A DNA stretch of 64,000 bases from an uncultured Bacteroidales bacterium (GTDB taxonomy: Bacteria > Bacteroidota > Bacteroidia > Bacteroidales > UBA932). Of this stretch, positions 54,001 to 62,900 are shown one piece after another. The notes under the pieces are model-generated. The model saw only the letters and a list, made by a program, of their open reading frames with translations. It did not search any database and had not been told where the DNA came from. Position 1 is the first letter of the stretch. The number at the start of each line of letters is the position of its first letter. The position numbers were made by a program, and so were the translations under genes. The DNA lies in NCBI GenBank assembly GCA_934725015.1, contig CAKVAS010000005.1:124001-188000 (forward strand), in the 5' to 3' direction.

Positions 54001-54352
54001 ACAGCGGACTTGTGTCCTCCAGACTCGCGGCGCTGACATGACCATGATAGTAGCTGTTGGCGTTAATCATTGTGATTGCCGACAGGCCGCCTACTGTCCA
54101 GCCGTGTCCGGCGATTCCGGTTCCCGACTGGCTGCTGTATTGCAGAGACAGGCTCGGAAGAAATGATCCGAAAGGCGTTGTCGCGATGGGAACGGTGTAG
54201 GTGCGTGCCCCGGTCGGAGTAACATCCGCCGTATAGGGTATCTGCCCCACGGGATAAGACGAGAAGTCATCCGTGACGGGGGCGGCAAGGGCTGTCGTCG
54301 CGAGACTTGCCGCAATGAGGGATGCAAGTGTTTGAATTATATGATGTTTCAT
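48068..54352 (-). CDS. RHS/YD-repeat polymorphic toxin RHS2, papain-like tip
   Basis: About 2094 residues. The start is ATG 54352, which opens with a Sec signal (MKHHIIQTLASLIAASLATT) and overlaps the prepilin peptidase stop by 4 bp; the frame open upstream of it is antisense-like and rejected. An SpvB-like N-domain is followed by FG-GAP/calcium motifs (DVDDDGVDEIVKVNF, CDLDNDGKTELCYI, DWNGDGYLDIVV, DVNRDGLSDML), YD repeats, and a core end SYGLNNPLSYTDPSGEY near 1789. A Gly-rich hydrophobic linker leads to the tip, in which Cys about 1955 (VGELDCRYETF), GHSTAI about 2049 and NPSG about 2069 suggest a papain-fold peptidase or deamidase. Confidence 0.87.
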   Translation of the reverse strand: MKHHIIQTLASLIAASLATTALAAPVTDDFSSYPVGQIPYTADVTPTGARTYTVPIATTPFGSFLPSLSLQYSSQSGTGIAGHGWTVGGLSAITMINANSYYHGHVSAASLEDTSPLFALDGVPIVKSSIEELSGDYPYETARGHILVCPHVVNGKTVWFDVLYPNGSKAVYGFPSNAQNSSNRISYPLTKMRDINGTVIDFFYDCQEPTGIYYPSTIFYNYDKYGVPTGRIYFDYESVDSGTISYYAGQKIQCRKLLKAVRSNSGDDNLYTYTLTHESRFGANLLASIGCRMGETGLRPLRFHYQEQPADSPDFYVAHTRNVSILPAGDLRYLRGRFLSGATSDGVIILPDKSNYVQIASMAASSAFKKSYFYKYGSGYNATDKIVVIPDVSSSTTEIIMDVEAGFQAIETLDVDDDGVDEIVKVNFVGTDGDYTKLRITIYDYNAGARRFDSRSFDIKTYGVIRDKSEDDDYWVSPYQRTYLFGKFDGVGAHMVAVSLNRDFRGVQRTSRTAIVDLNTGKCTDRSHIDLVALSQMFACDLDNDGKTELCYIEPNGGITLYRYSVYHRVSTTAAYSSGLVTMDPYKTVQGLNYGSLIGKPYYCADWNGDGYLDIVVPPGETYLDPNYSGGNTGTGSPGSVGGIIDGGSEWSIYSYTGEKFERTVLNLGQRRPGDGYMFMDVNRDGLSDMLCFRGKKLRCHLNDNGNFYSESAIFSTASMPSSKGVIYNNILGYNAISGLMTIDGHTITSYKFSDNRGANRLVAEMEDSYGVLQTNEYANLMDSDAVYGNDGNRSYSSADGFARVAFPLALLHKTTTYGNPDKTGHRVADAEYTYYDAVSGSGGLGFCGFGKVRCEDKVAEVVSVQENAPEKLGVPLRSSKALLSSPDTPFETIVNTYDANSTEYGKMNPRLIMSEHADSLTNVMTTTKLAYGDYDLPVKKVIVKRIGTGTTKGERTTYSYSNSLTKEKYVLGLTDAELTAKYTIGSRINPHVIARTLGNISWKTEYEYDDRCRLVYKKSRRGSVGKFTTASPTGTASGASVFVNDEFDQTKTVSETCYEYDDFGNVLSERTANFGASEYVGVSRTYTSDGHFLTSETDALGLVTRYADYNRFGKPEHIVNHHGDTTRISYDALGNVLRIETPDGAITTRTLAWGGQGILTVTESSNVAPTTVTHYDGIGRKVHTENLRFDGQWQKTDYAYDSKGQLSRETMPYRGPGPAAWIYYSYDNYGRSTIVSTPDKTTRRIYSGNTVTEWRNGISKTVKYDALGNVWQVDDPGGSITYIRRDDAQPSSVVAGGVTTTFGYDRYGRRIRIDDPSAGVQTDTTAWNADGTSVRTQTNPNGQIVSYFDKFGRLTKTDRLGEYSTSYSYDSYGRLASEVSTNGTSKTYTYDRYDRVLTEKETVPDGKWLLKNYAYGAGSRVNSIRYTAQSGDIATENYLYSNGHGIGIVLSEGTVVMRLEEENDLGMPLRVTTGEVTREYGYSSSGMPVSRKIDGVMDFEYSFRLLSGNLDSRKDNTRNLSESFNYDALNRLVKMDDRTVCYSSSGNVTSVGGIGEMAYGNSDRPYQVTSLTPEDDSLVPSREQTVSYTCYGRPSRLVEGGKSASFTYNGSGDRVKMLYAEGVSPELTRYYIGGRYEQDIRSGGASTERLYLGGDAYSAPMVLVREGSGSWTPLNIGRDYLGSITHIVTADGTLLAEYSYDPWGRLRDPETQEIYAPGTEPTLYLGRGFTGHEHLPWFGLINMNARLYDPLLCRFLSPDPYVQAPDFTQSFNRYSYGLNNPLSYTDPSGEYWHLIIGAAVGGIVNWLANGCEFTWKGLGYFAVGAFAGAVSAGIGAGVSSSLAGTGFSAGLWGTSNAATALSCFSTGFKIGAASGAAGGFINGLGNSLISGENFGKSLGIAALGAIGGGLAGGLCTGLAGGISAVKDGRNFLHGGRIVRSVSIDLPQMNQVGELDCRYETFRSIDTYYNGSTDDVAVLRQNYPNAELCDKTLGDMYRNNGMSASYELKRNESLLPMDKVLEYADLIADRMQNNHVMIYEMRLWKGMGHSTAISKIVIYDNFRIKMWLMNPSGVGGRIKYNFNNLYNLINIFKL
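49077..49546. repeat. 470-bp segment identical to 57959-58428 (RHS2 side)
   Basis: Within the 3' end of the RHS2 core, 470 bp are identical base for base to 57959-58428 in RHS3. Similarity continues at lower level on both sides. It encodes the shared core end, from about SFTYNGSGDRVK to LSPDPY. Identity at synonymous positions points to recent gene conversion. Confidence 0.9.
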
Positions 54353-54822
54353 ATTGCTGATTCGAGAATTATGCGGAGGATTATCCGGAGGGTAAGACAG
54401 GCGGCGAGGGCGGTGACGAGCGGGATGTCGCGGGTCGCGGCGGTTCTGGAGTGGCGGGTGTAGGGAAGCCAGAAGAGGAGGGTCGCGAGGGAGGAGACGA
54501 TCAGGAAGAGGAGGAAATGGCGGAGCGGGAAATATGGGGTCAGACAGAGGACGAAGAGGAGGTCGCCGGTGCCGAGCATATCCGGAAGACGGCGTTTCCG
54601 CAGTCTTGCCCAGAGGGAGAGGGCGGCCCACAGGAGAACGCAGGTCAGGAGATTCCGGACGAGGTTCGACAAAGGCAGGCGCAGGCCGCCGCTCTCCATC
54701 ACGGACACGAATATTACCACGGCGCCGAAAACCGCCAGATTGAGAATCCCTATCCTCCTGCACCTCAGGTCCGAGAACGCCAGCGCCGCAAGAGGCGGGA
54801 GACACATGAGACTCCACCACAT
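54349..54822 (-). CDS. A24-type prepilin peptidase (short form)
   Basis: 157 residues, several membrane helices. The two catalytic Asp of the A24 family are visible: D18 in AFSDLRCRRI and D87 in the G-T-G-D motif (84-87, DMLGTGDLLF). It lacks the N-terminal methyltransferase region of PilD/GspO, as in CpaA/TadV-like enzymes. It would cut the four prepilin-like proteins of this operon at the inner membrane. The stop TGA overlaps the RHS2 ATG, and 34 bp separate it from the main pseudopilin gene upstream. Confidence 0.85.
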   Translation of the reverse strand: MWWSLMCLPPLAALAFSDLRCRRIGILNLAVFGAVVIFVSVMESGGLRLPLSNLVRNLLTCVLLWAALSLWARLRKRRLPDMLGTGDLLFVLCLTPYFPLRHFLLFLIVSSLATLLFWLPYTRHSRTAATRDIPLVTALAACLTLRIILRIILESAI

Positions 54823-54856
54823 ATATTCCTTGAAATCAGTTCATTGGCATTACGAT

Positions 54857-55270
54857 TCAGTCCTTCACGAGCTCCTTGAGCTTCTTGTCCTGGTCAATCT
54901 CCCAGACATTGAACTGCCCGTCCTTGTCGAAATCCACCACGGAGACGGCCTGGGCCTTGAAGCCCGAGTCGCCGGCCTCGACAATCTCGATGCGGTAGTT
55001 GGCGTTGCCGCCGTCGGTGACGAGAGGCTGCTGTTCGAAGCCAAGCTCTTCCAGATTGTCACAGTATCTTGAATAGGTGTAGAAATAACTCTTCTGCAAG
55101 GTGTGGACAAAGGCGAGCTGCTGCTGAGCCTCCATGCTCTTGGCCTTGGAAATCAGCGGCATGAGGTTCGGGAGGGCAATCAGGACGAGTATGCCGATTA
55201 TTACAAGGACTACCAGCATCTCCGGAAGCGAGAATGCCCGGAGACGCTTTTCCGAAACGCGCCGCATCAT
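54857..55270 (-). CDS. Major pseudopilin (GspG-like)
   Basis: 137 residues. Prepilin N-terminus RLRA | FSLPEMLVVLVIIGILVLIA with Glu17 at +5 of the mature form and Ala at -1. The alpha helix is followed by the conserved LPNLMPLISKAKSMEAQQQL. Near the C-terminus VDFDKDGQFNVWEIDQDKKL resembles the calcium-binding loop that stabilises GspG. This should be the main subunit of the pseudopilus. It overlaps the upstream small YD gene by 4 bp. Confidence 0.88.
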   Translation of the reverse strand: MMRRVSEKRLRAFSLPEMLVVLVIIGILVLIALPNLMPLISKAKSMEAQQQLAFVHTLQKSYFYTYSRYCDNLEELGFEQQPLVTDGGNANYRIEIVEAGDSGFKAQAVSVVDFDKDGQFNVWEIDQDKKLKELVKD

Positions 55271-55641
55271 TGCCCGTCCTCCCGCTTTTCTGACGGCATC
55301 TCCGCCGGAGTCTCCTCCTTTGCAGGCATTGCTTCCGGAGTCCCGGCAGTCCGGCTCCCGATTGTCTCCGGATTTCCGGCAGTCCGGTTCCCGGTTGTCT
55401 CCGAAGACCCTGAGGTACGGTTTCCGGCACTTGCGGAAGCCCCCGCCGACGAGGATTTCTGAGGAGTCATCGATGATGGTCGGGCAGTTTCCGCCGTTGA
55501 CTGCTGCTCCGGAAGGGTGACCGTCACTCTCCCGATTCGGTTTCCGGCCGCGTCGTAGCTGTAGTTCACGACCTTTGTCTGAGCCTGCGCCGCAACGGCA
55601 AGCGCAAGGCAGCAGTGCGCTGTTATTAGTGTTCTTTTCAT
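55267..55641 (-). CDS. Small secreted protein with a single YD motif
   Basis: 124 residues. A signal peptide ending QAQ is followed by VVNYSYDAAGNRIGRVTVTL, one YD/RHS repeat unit, and then a low-complexity tail with imperfect 10-residue repeats (GNRTSGSSET, GNRTAGNPET, GSRTAGTPEA), encoded by a 30-bp tandem repeat at about 55330-55440. No other domain. Such short YD proteins occur near RHS genes in Bacteroidota, but their role is unknown. It is translationally coupled to the GspG-like gene, so it may act in export, for example as an adaptor or a pseudosubstrate; this is speculation. Confidence 0.65.
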   Translation of the reverse strand: MKRTLITAHCCLALAVAAQAQTKVVNYSYDAAGNRIGRVTVTLPEQQSTAETARPSSMTPQKSSSAGASASAGNRTSGSSETTGNRTAGNPETIGSRTAGTPEAMPAKEETPAEMPSEKREDGQ

Positions 55642-55659
55642 GTTTTCAGTTTTTTGACG

Positions 55660-56412
55660 TTATTTTTTAGCGCGGCATCCGAAGTTGAAGCGCAGGCCGA
55701 CGGTGAGGTCGATGTGGCTGCAGCTGCGGAGGTCATCTCCCATATATTCGGCAATGGCCTCCTTCGTCAAAAGCGAATGCTCGACCGCGATGTCGTTTTT
55801 GTTCATGACGGCATAGAGGTATGAGAGCTGAATGCCGAAGGAAACATTGGGAGACAAACTCAAGTCATAGCCCAAATCCCAGCACATACCGGCCGTATCA
55901 GCCTTCAGCTTACCGTGTTCAATAAGATTGAAGTTGTCATAGTACCCGCAATAGCCTACGGCAAAGTTTGCGGTCAGGCAATGCTTTCCGTCAGGAGAAT
56001 AGGAACGGGAACAAATCATCGGACCGATAAAAGGGATTGAGATATTCTCCGTAAGAGTAATCGCATAACCGCCAGTCGTACTCATATCCACCGAAGCGCT
56101 CGAATACATCAGCTTTCCTTTTATTCCCGCGCCGAGCCCCTTCATAAAGAACCACGAGATGTCCCCGCCGACAACAGCGCCCCACCTCAGTTTGTTTGCA
56201 TGGGATATAAGTTCCGGTTCTAAGTTGGGGTCGGTCTTTCCGATTCCATATCCTCCGCCGAAATCAACCCCGATTCTCAGCCGAGGCCAGACGAATGCGC
56301 TAACGGACGTCGAATCCGAAGCCTGCCCGCGCGTCCGGGCATCCGCCCCTGCCGACAGGCTCATAAGCGCCGCGCACAGAAGCACGGCAAAAATTACTTT
56401 CCTAGTTTTCAT
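55660..56412 (-). CDS. Outer-membrane beta-barrel protein
   Basis: 250 residues. A Sec signal (MKTRKVIFAVLLCAALMSLS) is followed by alternating amphipathic strands ending in aromatic residues (LRIGVDFGGGYGIG, LTANFAVGYCGYYDNF, VSFGIQLSYLYAVM) and a C-terminal strand HIDLTVGLRFNFG, as in PorT/OmpA-like 8- to 12-stranded barrels of Bacteroidota. No plug or peptidoglycan domain. In this operon it could assist the secretin or act as an outer-membrane receptor; no specific role is shown. It lies 12 bp after the RHS3 immunity gene. Confidence 0.72.
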   Translation of the reverse strand: MKTRKVIFAVLLCAALMSLSAGADARTRGQASDSTSVSAFVWPRLRIGVDFGGGYGIGKTDPNLEPELISHANKLRWGAVVGGDISWFFMKGLGAGIKGKLMYSSASVDMSTTGGYAITLTENISIPFIGPMICSRSYSPDGKHCLTANFAVGYCGYYDNFNLIEHGKLKADTAGMCWDLGYDLSLSPNVSFGIQLSYLYAVMNKNDIAVEHSLLTKEAIAEYMGDDLRSCSHIDLTVGLRFNFGCRAKK

Positions 56413-56424
56413 AGTCTTTATTGT

Positions 56425-56958
56425 TTATTCTGTTATTACTCCTTCAAATATCATTAACATATAATCGCCTACCACGCCCTTATCCCTAATGTAGCTTACT
56501 GTCGCATTATCAGACATGATTGTCCTTATGCACTCTTTGTATGCAATGTCGGCATTACTATCTATTCCGGAAATCAATCCCAATGCAAATAATTTATTCT
56601 CAGGACATAGATTATAGGCATTCAACATTTGCATCCTCGCCTCTTCCAATTCCATCTTGAACAACCACTCGCACCATGTGGCAAGCCATCCACTCCAAAA
56701 CAAAAAGTCTGCATTCGCGTAGAAAATCGATTTTCCTTCAATATAAACATCATATATTTTTTGCGCAGTAATTGAAACCACATCAAACCCATTGACATCT
56801 GGCTGCATCGGAATTGCCTCCAACACATATAAAGCATTTAAATATGCATCAGGAGTCTCATCATACTCTTTTGAGTTAACAATTTGTAATATGTATTCCA
56901 TTGCAGTACGCCAATCTTTTTTTGCGACAAGTTCTCGCAGAGATTCTTTCCAAGTCAT
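56425..56958 (-). CDS. Putative RHS3 immunity protein
   Basis: 177 residues, probably all-helical (MTWKESLRELVAKKDWRTAM, YANADFLFWSGWLATWCEWL), cytoplasmic, no signal. It begins 12 bp after the RHS3 stop. The repeated helix pattern (AYLNALYVLEAIPM; ARMQMLNAYNLCPENKLFAL) recalls TPR-like folds. No named immunity family was recognised. A function as immunity protein is inferred from its position directly after an RHS tip. Confidence 0.65.
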   Translation of the reverse strand: MTWKESLRELVAKKDWRTAMEYILQIVNSKEYDETPDAYLNALYVLEAIPMQPDVNGFDVVSITAQKIYDVYIEGKSIFYANADFLFWSGWLATWCEWLFKMELEEARMQMLNAYNLCPENKLFALGLISGIDSNADIAYKECIRTIMSDNATVSYIRDKGVVGDYMLMIFEGVITE

Positions 56959-56970
56959 ATAGAAATAGTA

Positions 56971-59900
56971 TTATGGTATATACATCGTCCCCAACATGGG
57001 CACACCATCGACAACATAGCCTCTAACCCAAACGTCATACCCATATATATTGGCATTTAATTGATAAAATCCAGACGCAGGATATCGACCATTTATTGAG
57101 TACATTGCCGTCCTCACTAATCCTCGTTCACCCAGAAGGTCAACCAATGGGCCAAAATTATGTTTAGAGGCTAATATATGATGTATTTTGTTCGGATCGG
57201 ACAAAGCCTTTGCAATTCCTTGTTCGATTAAATCATCTGGGATAAAATTACTACCCATCGGTTCTTCCACAGACGGCAATTTCAAGCCTTTTTGCGGAGA
57301 AGGACTCTGCGGAGAAGGATCCTGAGGAGAACGCGAAAAGTCAGCTAAATCAGCCGGTTTTTCAAGAGCACCTTCTCTAATAGTTGGAGAGGTCTTGTCC
57401 GAGATAACCTGCCCCGGTCTCATTGGGACATCCAAAGGTCGTCCATTCCAGAAATTCTGATGCCGGAATGCTGCATTAAGTCCCCCTGCGACACCACCGG
57501 CAAGTGCGCCGCCAAGACCTCCATACAAGGCTTGTATTCCACCGGCTTTAAGAGCATCCGAGAAACTTCCGCCACCCAGCAGCGTCATGCCGAAACCATT
57601 AGTAAACCCTCCGACAAAGCCGCCAACCCCACCAGCGATAGCACCTCCGGCAAAGCCTCCGATGCCAATTGCAGAACCGACAGCGGCTCCAGCCGCGCCT
57701 CCGGCGAAACCGGCAATTCCACCAATTAAACCGCCGCCTATCATATAACCGGCCATTTCCCAACCGGTAGCACCCTTGGAATGGCCTATTCTATAGCCAC
57801 AATATGCGCCAATTGCGACACCAATCGCCGCGCCTATAATCAAAGCCGTGGTAATGACGAACTCCCCGTTCGGGTCAGTGTAGGAGAGCGGATTGTTAAG
57901 ACCGTAGGAGTAGCGGTTGAAGGACTGGGTAAAGTCCGGGGCCTGTACATACGGGTCGGGCGAGAGGAAGCGGCAGAGGAGAGGGTCGTAGAGACGGGCG
58001 TTCATGTTGATGAGGCCGAACCACGGGAGGTGCTCGTGACCGGTGAAGCCCCGGCCGAGGTAGAGCGTCGGCTCTGTACCCGGAGCGTAAATCTCCTGCG
58101 TTTCAGGGTCGCGCAGCCGTCCCCACGGGTCGTAGCTGTACTCGGCGAGGAGCGTGCCGTCGGCCGTCACGATGTGGGTGATGCTGCCGAGATAGTCCCT
58201 GCCTATGTTCAGAGGTGTCCAGCTGCCGGAGCCCTCGCGGACGAGAACCATCGGGGCGGAGTAGGCGTCGCCGCCGAGGTAGAGGCGTTCGGTCGATGCG
58301 CCGCCGGACCTGATGTCCTGCTCGTAGCGGCCGCCGATGTAGTAGCGCGTGAGTTCAGGCGAGACGCCCTCGGCGTAGAGCATCTTCACGCGGTCGCCGC
58401 TGCCGTTGTAGGTGAACGACGCGCTCTTCCCGCCCTCGACGAGGCGAGACGGACGGCCGTAGCAGGTGTAGCTGACGCTCTGCTCGCGGGACGGGACGAG
58501 GGAGTCGTCATCAGGGGTGAGGGAAGTCATCTGATACGGCCTCCGAGGGATGTTGCCATAGCTCATCGTCCCGACGCCATCGACTTTTGTGACATTGCCG
58601 TATGAGGTGTATGTTACCTTGCGCCCCTCCATCTCGGTCAGGCGGTTCAGCCCGTCGTAGGCGAATGTCTCCGAGAGACTGCGCGTGTTGTCCTGACGGA
58701 CATACAGGTTGCCGGTCGGGAACTGGAAGGCATACTCAAAATCCATGAGGGAGCCGTCGTCCATCTTCCTTCCGGCAGGATGACCGTAAGGAGTGAAGCT
58801 GTAGGTTCTCGACACCTCGCCGGTCGTGACGCGAACCGGAGCGCCGAGGTCGTTTTCCTCGTCAAGGCGCATCACCACAGTGCCCTCGGAGAGGACGATG
58901 CCGGTGTTGGTCCCGTTCGACCAGATGTAGTTCTCCGTCGTGATGTCCCCGGTCTGATTCGTGTATCTGACGCTGTTCACCCGACTGCCCTTGCCGTAGG
59001 CGTAGCTCTTCTGAAGCCATTTGCCGTCCGGGACGGTCTCGCGCTCAGTAAGCACGCGGTCGTAACGGTCATAGGTGTAGGTCTTGCCCGTTCCGTTCGT
59101 GGAGGTCTCGGACTCGAGGCGGCCGAAAGCGTCGTAGGCGTATGAGGTGGAATATTCGCCGAGGCGGTCTATCTTCGTGACGCGGCCGAACTTGTCTATG
59201 TTCGTGACAATCTCCCCGTTCGGGTTGGTCTGCGTCCGCAGCGCCGTTCCGTCGGCGTTCCAGAGAGTCGTGTCGGTCTGCGTGCCCGCGCTCGGGTCGT
59301 CAATGCGGCAGCGACGGCCGTAGGCATCGTAGGAGAAGGTCGTGGCGATGCCGCCGGTGACCACGCCGAACGGCTGTCCGTCGTTTCGGAGGGTATATTC
59401 TATCCTGCCCCCGTCGTCAACTATTTTGACAAGGTTGCCCACAGCGTCGTAAGTCCGGCTGCGCGTCAATCCTTTGGCGGTCTCGACGACAGTCGCACCG
59501 GAATAGGACCACGAGGATTCTGAACCGTCCGCATTCCGCTTCCGGGTCTTGCGTCCGTAGTCATCGTAGGTGTATTCTGCCCAGAGCCTTGCCGGAGCGG
59601 CATCGTTCTGTTGAGCAAGACGATATGGCAGAGATGTGCGATACAGCTGCCCCTTTGTGTTGTACTCATAATCGACGCAGCGCCATTTCCCGTCGAAGCA
59701 GCGGGTCATCGTACGGACTTTCCGGCCGAAGGAGTCGTAGTGGGTGACGACAGTCGGCTTGGTGTCGGAGGTCTCGGTCACCGTGTAGGTTCCCGCTCCG
59801 CCCCATTCGATGCGCTTCCATGAACGGTTGCCGTCCGGAGTGACAGTGCCTGTAACATTCCCCCAGCTGTCGTAGGACACTGAGGTCGTGTCTCCGTGGT

Positions 59901-62900
59901 GGTTCACGATGTGCGCGGGCTTTCCGAACCGGTTGTAGCCTGCATAGCGCGTCACCCGTCCAAGTTCATCCGTTTCGGATGCCACATGACGGTGAGAGGC
60001 ATCATAAGCCCACGATTTGGTCAGGAACTCAGTCGCCCCGTTACGCGCGGTCTTTTCGGATATGACATTGTCGTAGTCGTCGTAGGTCCACTCGGTCTGG
60101 GAGACTAGTCTTGTCTTGTCCAGATTGCGGGGTGGAATCAATGTCTGAACTGACGAGCCGGAGGACTGAACTCGCAAAGAATCCCTAATCGGACGTATTT
60201 CCTCAGGAAGACACTCGCCGAGATAATCCCGACGGACGGAAAGACGATGTCGGCTGTCGTAAGTATATGTAGTCCTTTCCCGCCACTTTTTTGCAGCCAC
60301 GCTCGCCCCCGTCTTATCAACAGTCGTCTTTGTCGGCAAGCCGAGAAGATAACAGGATGAGGACACACTATGCGAATATGTATAGGATGATGTTTCCTGA
60401 AAAATATTGCCCGTCCCGACACGCCTTGTCACGGAAATTTTTGACGGATAGTCATAGTCTCCGTAAGTCGTGCTCGTCGTGGTCTTGAGTCCCGTCAGAT
60501 TGTCCGTCACTACAGATTTCGTCAGACGAGGGTTCAGTTTCCCGTAGGTCGTTCTGTGGCTGTCGTAAGTGTTCTCAACGGTCTCGAACGGATTGTCCAT
60601 TCGGCTGAGCAGAGCCTTCGTGGAACCTGTAAGCACGCCACGCTTCTCCGGGGCGTATGTCTGAACGGCGGCGACCCTGTTCACATAATCCAGACAGCGC
60701 ATCTTCCCGAATCCGCAGAATCCCTGTCCCTTGCTGTTATACACGGCATCGTACCATGTGTAGTAATTATCCACGGTCTGCTCTGAACTCAATTCGTTTG
60801 AGCTCGGGAATACCTTCACATGATAAATCATATTGGCCGAGAACGAACGACGGGAGAAACCGGATGCGAGGGAATACGTCCGAGAGACATCCTTCTGATA
60901 GACATTCGCAGACTCGGACATATCCTCGTACTCATTGACATGAGTCACACCATAACTGTCCTCGAAGCACGTCAGCAGCCTGTTCTTGCTGAGATTGTCG
61001 GAATATTTATAGCCCATTACCCGGAATCCATCGACTACGACGAATTGGGTAGGTTCACTATAGCGCAGGAGATTCATTGGAATCACCCCATCATTCTTAG
61101 GCAGTGTGACGGACGATATGTTCGCATTTTTAGTAAAACCGGCCTTGTGGTTTATGAAAAACGAGAGTTTAGTGCCGTTTATTGTGAATTTCAGAAGATC
61201 CGCAAGCCCGTCGCCGTTGATGTCCATAAGCATGAAACGGTCATTTTCAGCTCTTGAGCATATTTCGTAGTTATATCCCCAAAATGAATTTCCTGTGAAA
61301 CAATATGCCCTCCAAACATTTCCCGAATCTTTCCCCGGAGCCCTGACAATGTCCAGCAGCCCGTCTCCGTTTATATCCGAATAGAAAAACATCTGATCCT
61401 TCAGGTCATTGTATGTCAAACCGGTGAAAGTCTTGAACTTATAGAATGTGCGGTCGCTTGCAAGATATGAGTAACGGTCAAGTCCAGATGCCGTCAGATT
61501 GCAGAGTTCCGTGATACCGTTGCCGTCAATGTCAGCCATGACAAGTCTGTATTCGCCTCCGTTCCCGAGGTCAAACAGTTTGCTTTCGCTGCACAGCCCG
61601 GTCTTGAGGTCAATCACAGAAGTGTAGGACTGTCGCCCATTGCCTCTAAAGTCTGTGTTGTAGGATATGGTGACAAGCTGAGCACCCCCGCTCGCGTCAA
61701 ATTTTCCGAACCAAAACGCTCTTCGCTGAGGACTCCACAATTGGTTTCCGTCGTTTACGACTCCCGTAACCTTCGTGTCGATGACTGTCGAATCAAGAGC
61801 CGTTGCCGAACCATTGAACTTGTAGATCTTGATTCGCAGCTTTGTGTAGTTCCCGTCGAGTCCGTTGAAATTAACCTTGACAATCTCGTCTGTCCCGTCA
61901 TCATCCACATCCAGCGCTTCGATTGTCTGGAAACCGGAATCCGCCCTGATAGTCAAATCAACAGGACTTCCGACACACGGTGCAACAATGATTGCCTGAT
62001 TCGCAGAATATGAACTATTGCGCTGATAATATTTCTTGAACCAATGCGTTTTGGTCGCTACAACTGCGTATGTATCAAATATCGGCAGCATTATCACGCC
62101 GTCAGAATAGTTGCCTGACATGAACTTGCCGCGAACATAACGAACGCTGCCGCTCGTAAATGCCTGTCTCAGGTAAGTGCCGTCACTGGTTTCCTGAAAA
62201 TCCGGCACATACTGATGTCCGAGAGGGAGATTGCCGTAAGTGAAAGTCAATGGAGACAGTCTGACATCTCCGCTGGTGCAGCCGATTGCATCAAGAACAT
62301 AGGAATACGCGATGGTGTCGAACGATTGCGTCAGATTATATGTACACAACAATTCCGAACCGGAATATACCGAGATGCTTTTAAGAAGTCGTCCCAAAGA
62401 CACCCGTTGCCCGGCATAATAGGAATGGTAGGAATCAACGCGGTTGATTTCATAGGAGAATGTGATGCGGCCGATTTCTTTGGAGGCCTTGTCCTTGAGC
62501 CGAATGTCCCAAGGCCAATACTGCACGCCGTGGTCGTAGTCCGCATGATAATTCACCACAATGACATTCCCATGCAAGTCCGTCATTTCCGTCAAAGGAT
62601 ACGATGTCCTTGTCTCGGAATTGCCCTTGAAGCCATACACCGCCCTTGAACCATTCGGAAGCAGAGCCTCAAAGTATTTCACGACCTCACCGGACTTGAC
62701 CATTTTGACGAGTATATGCCCGGTTGCCGTCTCGTATTGATATTCCTCCTCCAAGGCAGTCACGGATGTGTTCACAATCCGCACGCCGTCCAAAGCAAAA
62801 ACAGAAGTCTTGTTGTCAATTGACGGAGCCAGCGCAGTCCCATCGTAGTAGAGGTTTTTACCCGTCATGGTAATCGATGACAATCCCGAAAGGCTCCAGC

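Noticed and set aside
54353..54820. Upstream extension of the RHS2 frame
   Set aside because: It lies over the prepilin peptidase gene in another frame, is Pro/Arg-rich and lacks a signal; ATG 54352 starts a proper Sec signal peptide.
48971..58605. Plus-strand open frames at 48971-49702 and 57781-58605 with similar products
   Set aside because: They are antisense to the conserved RHS core end; their similarity only reflects the 470-bp identical block.
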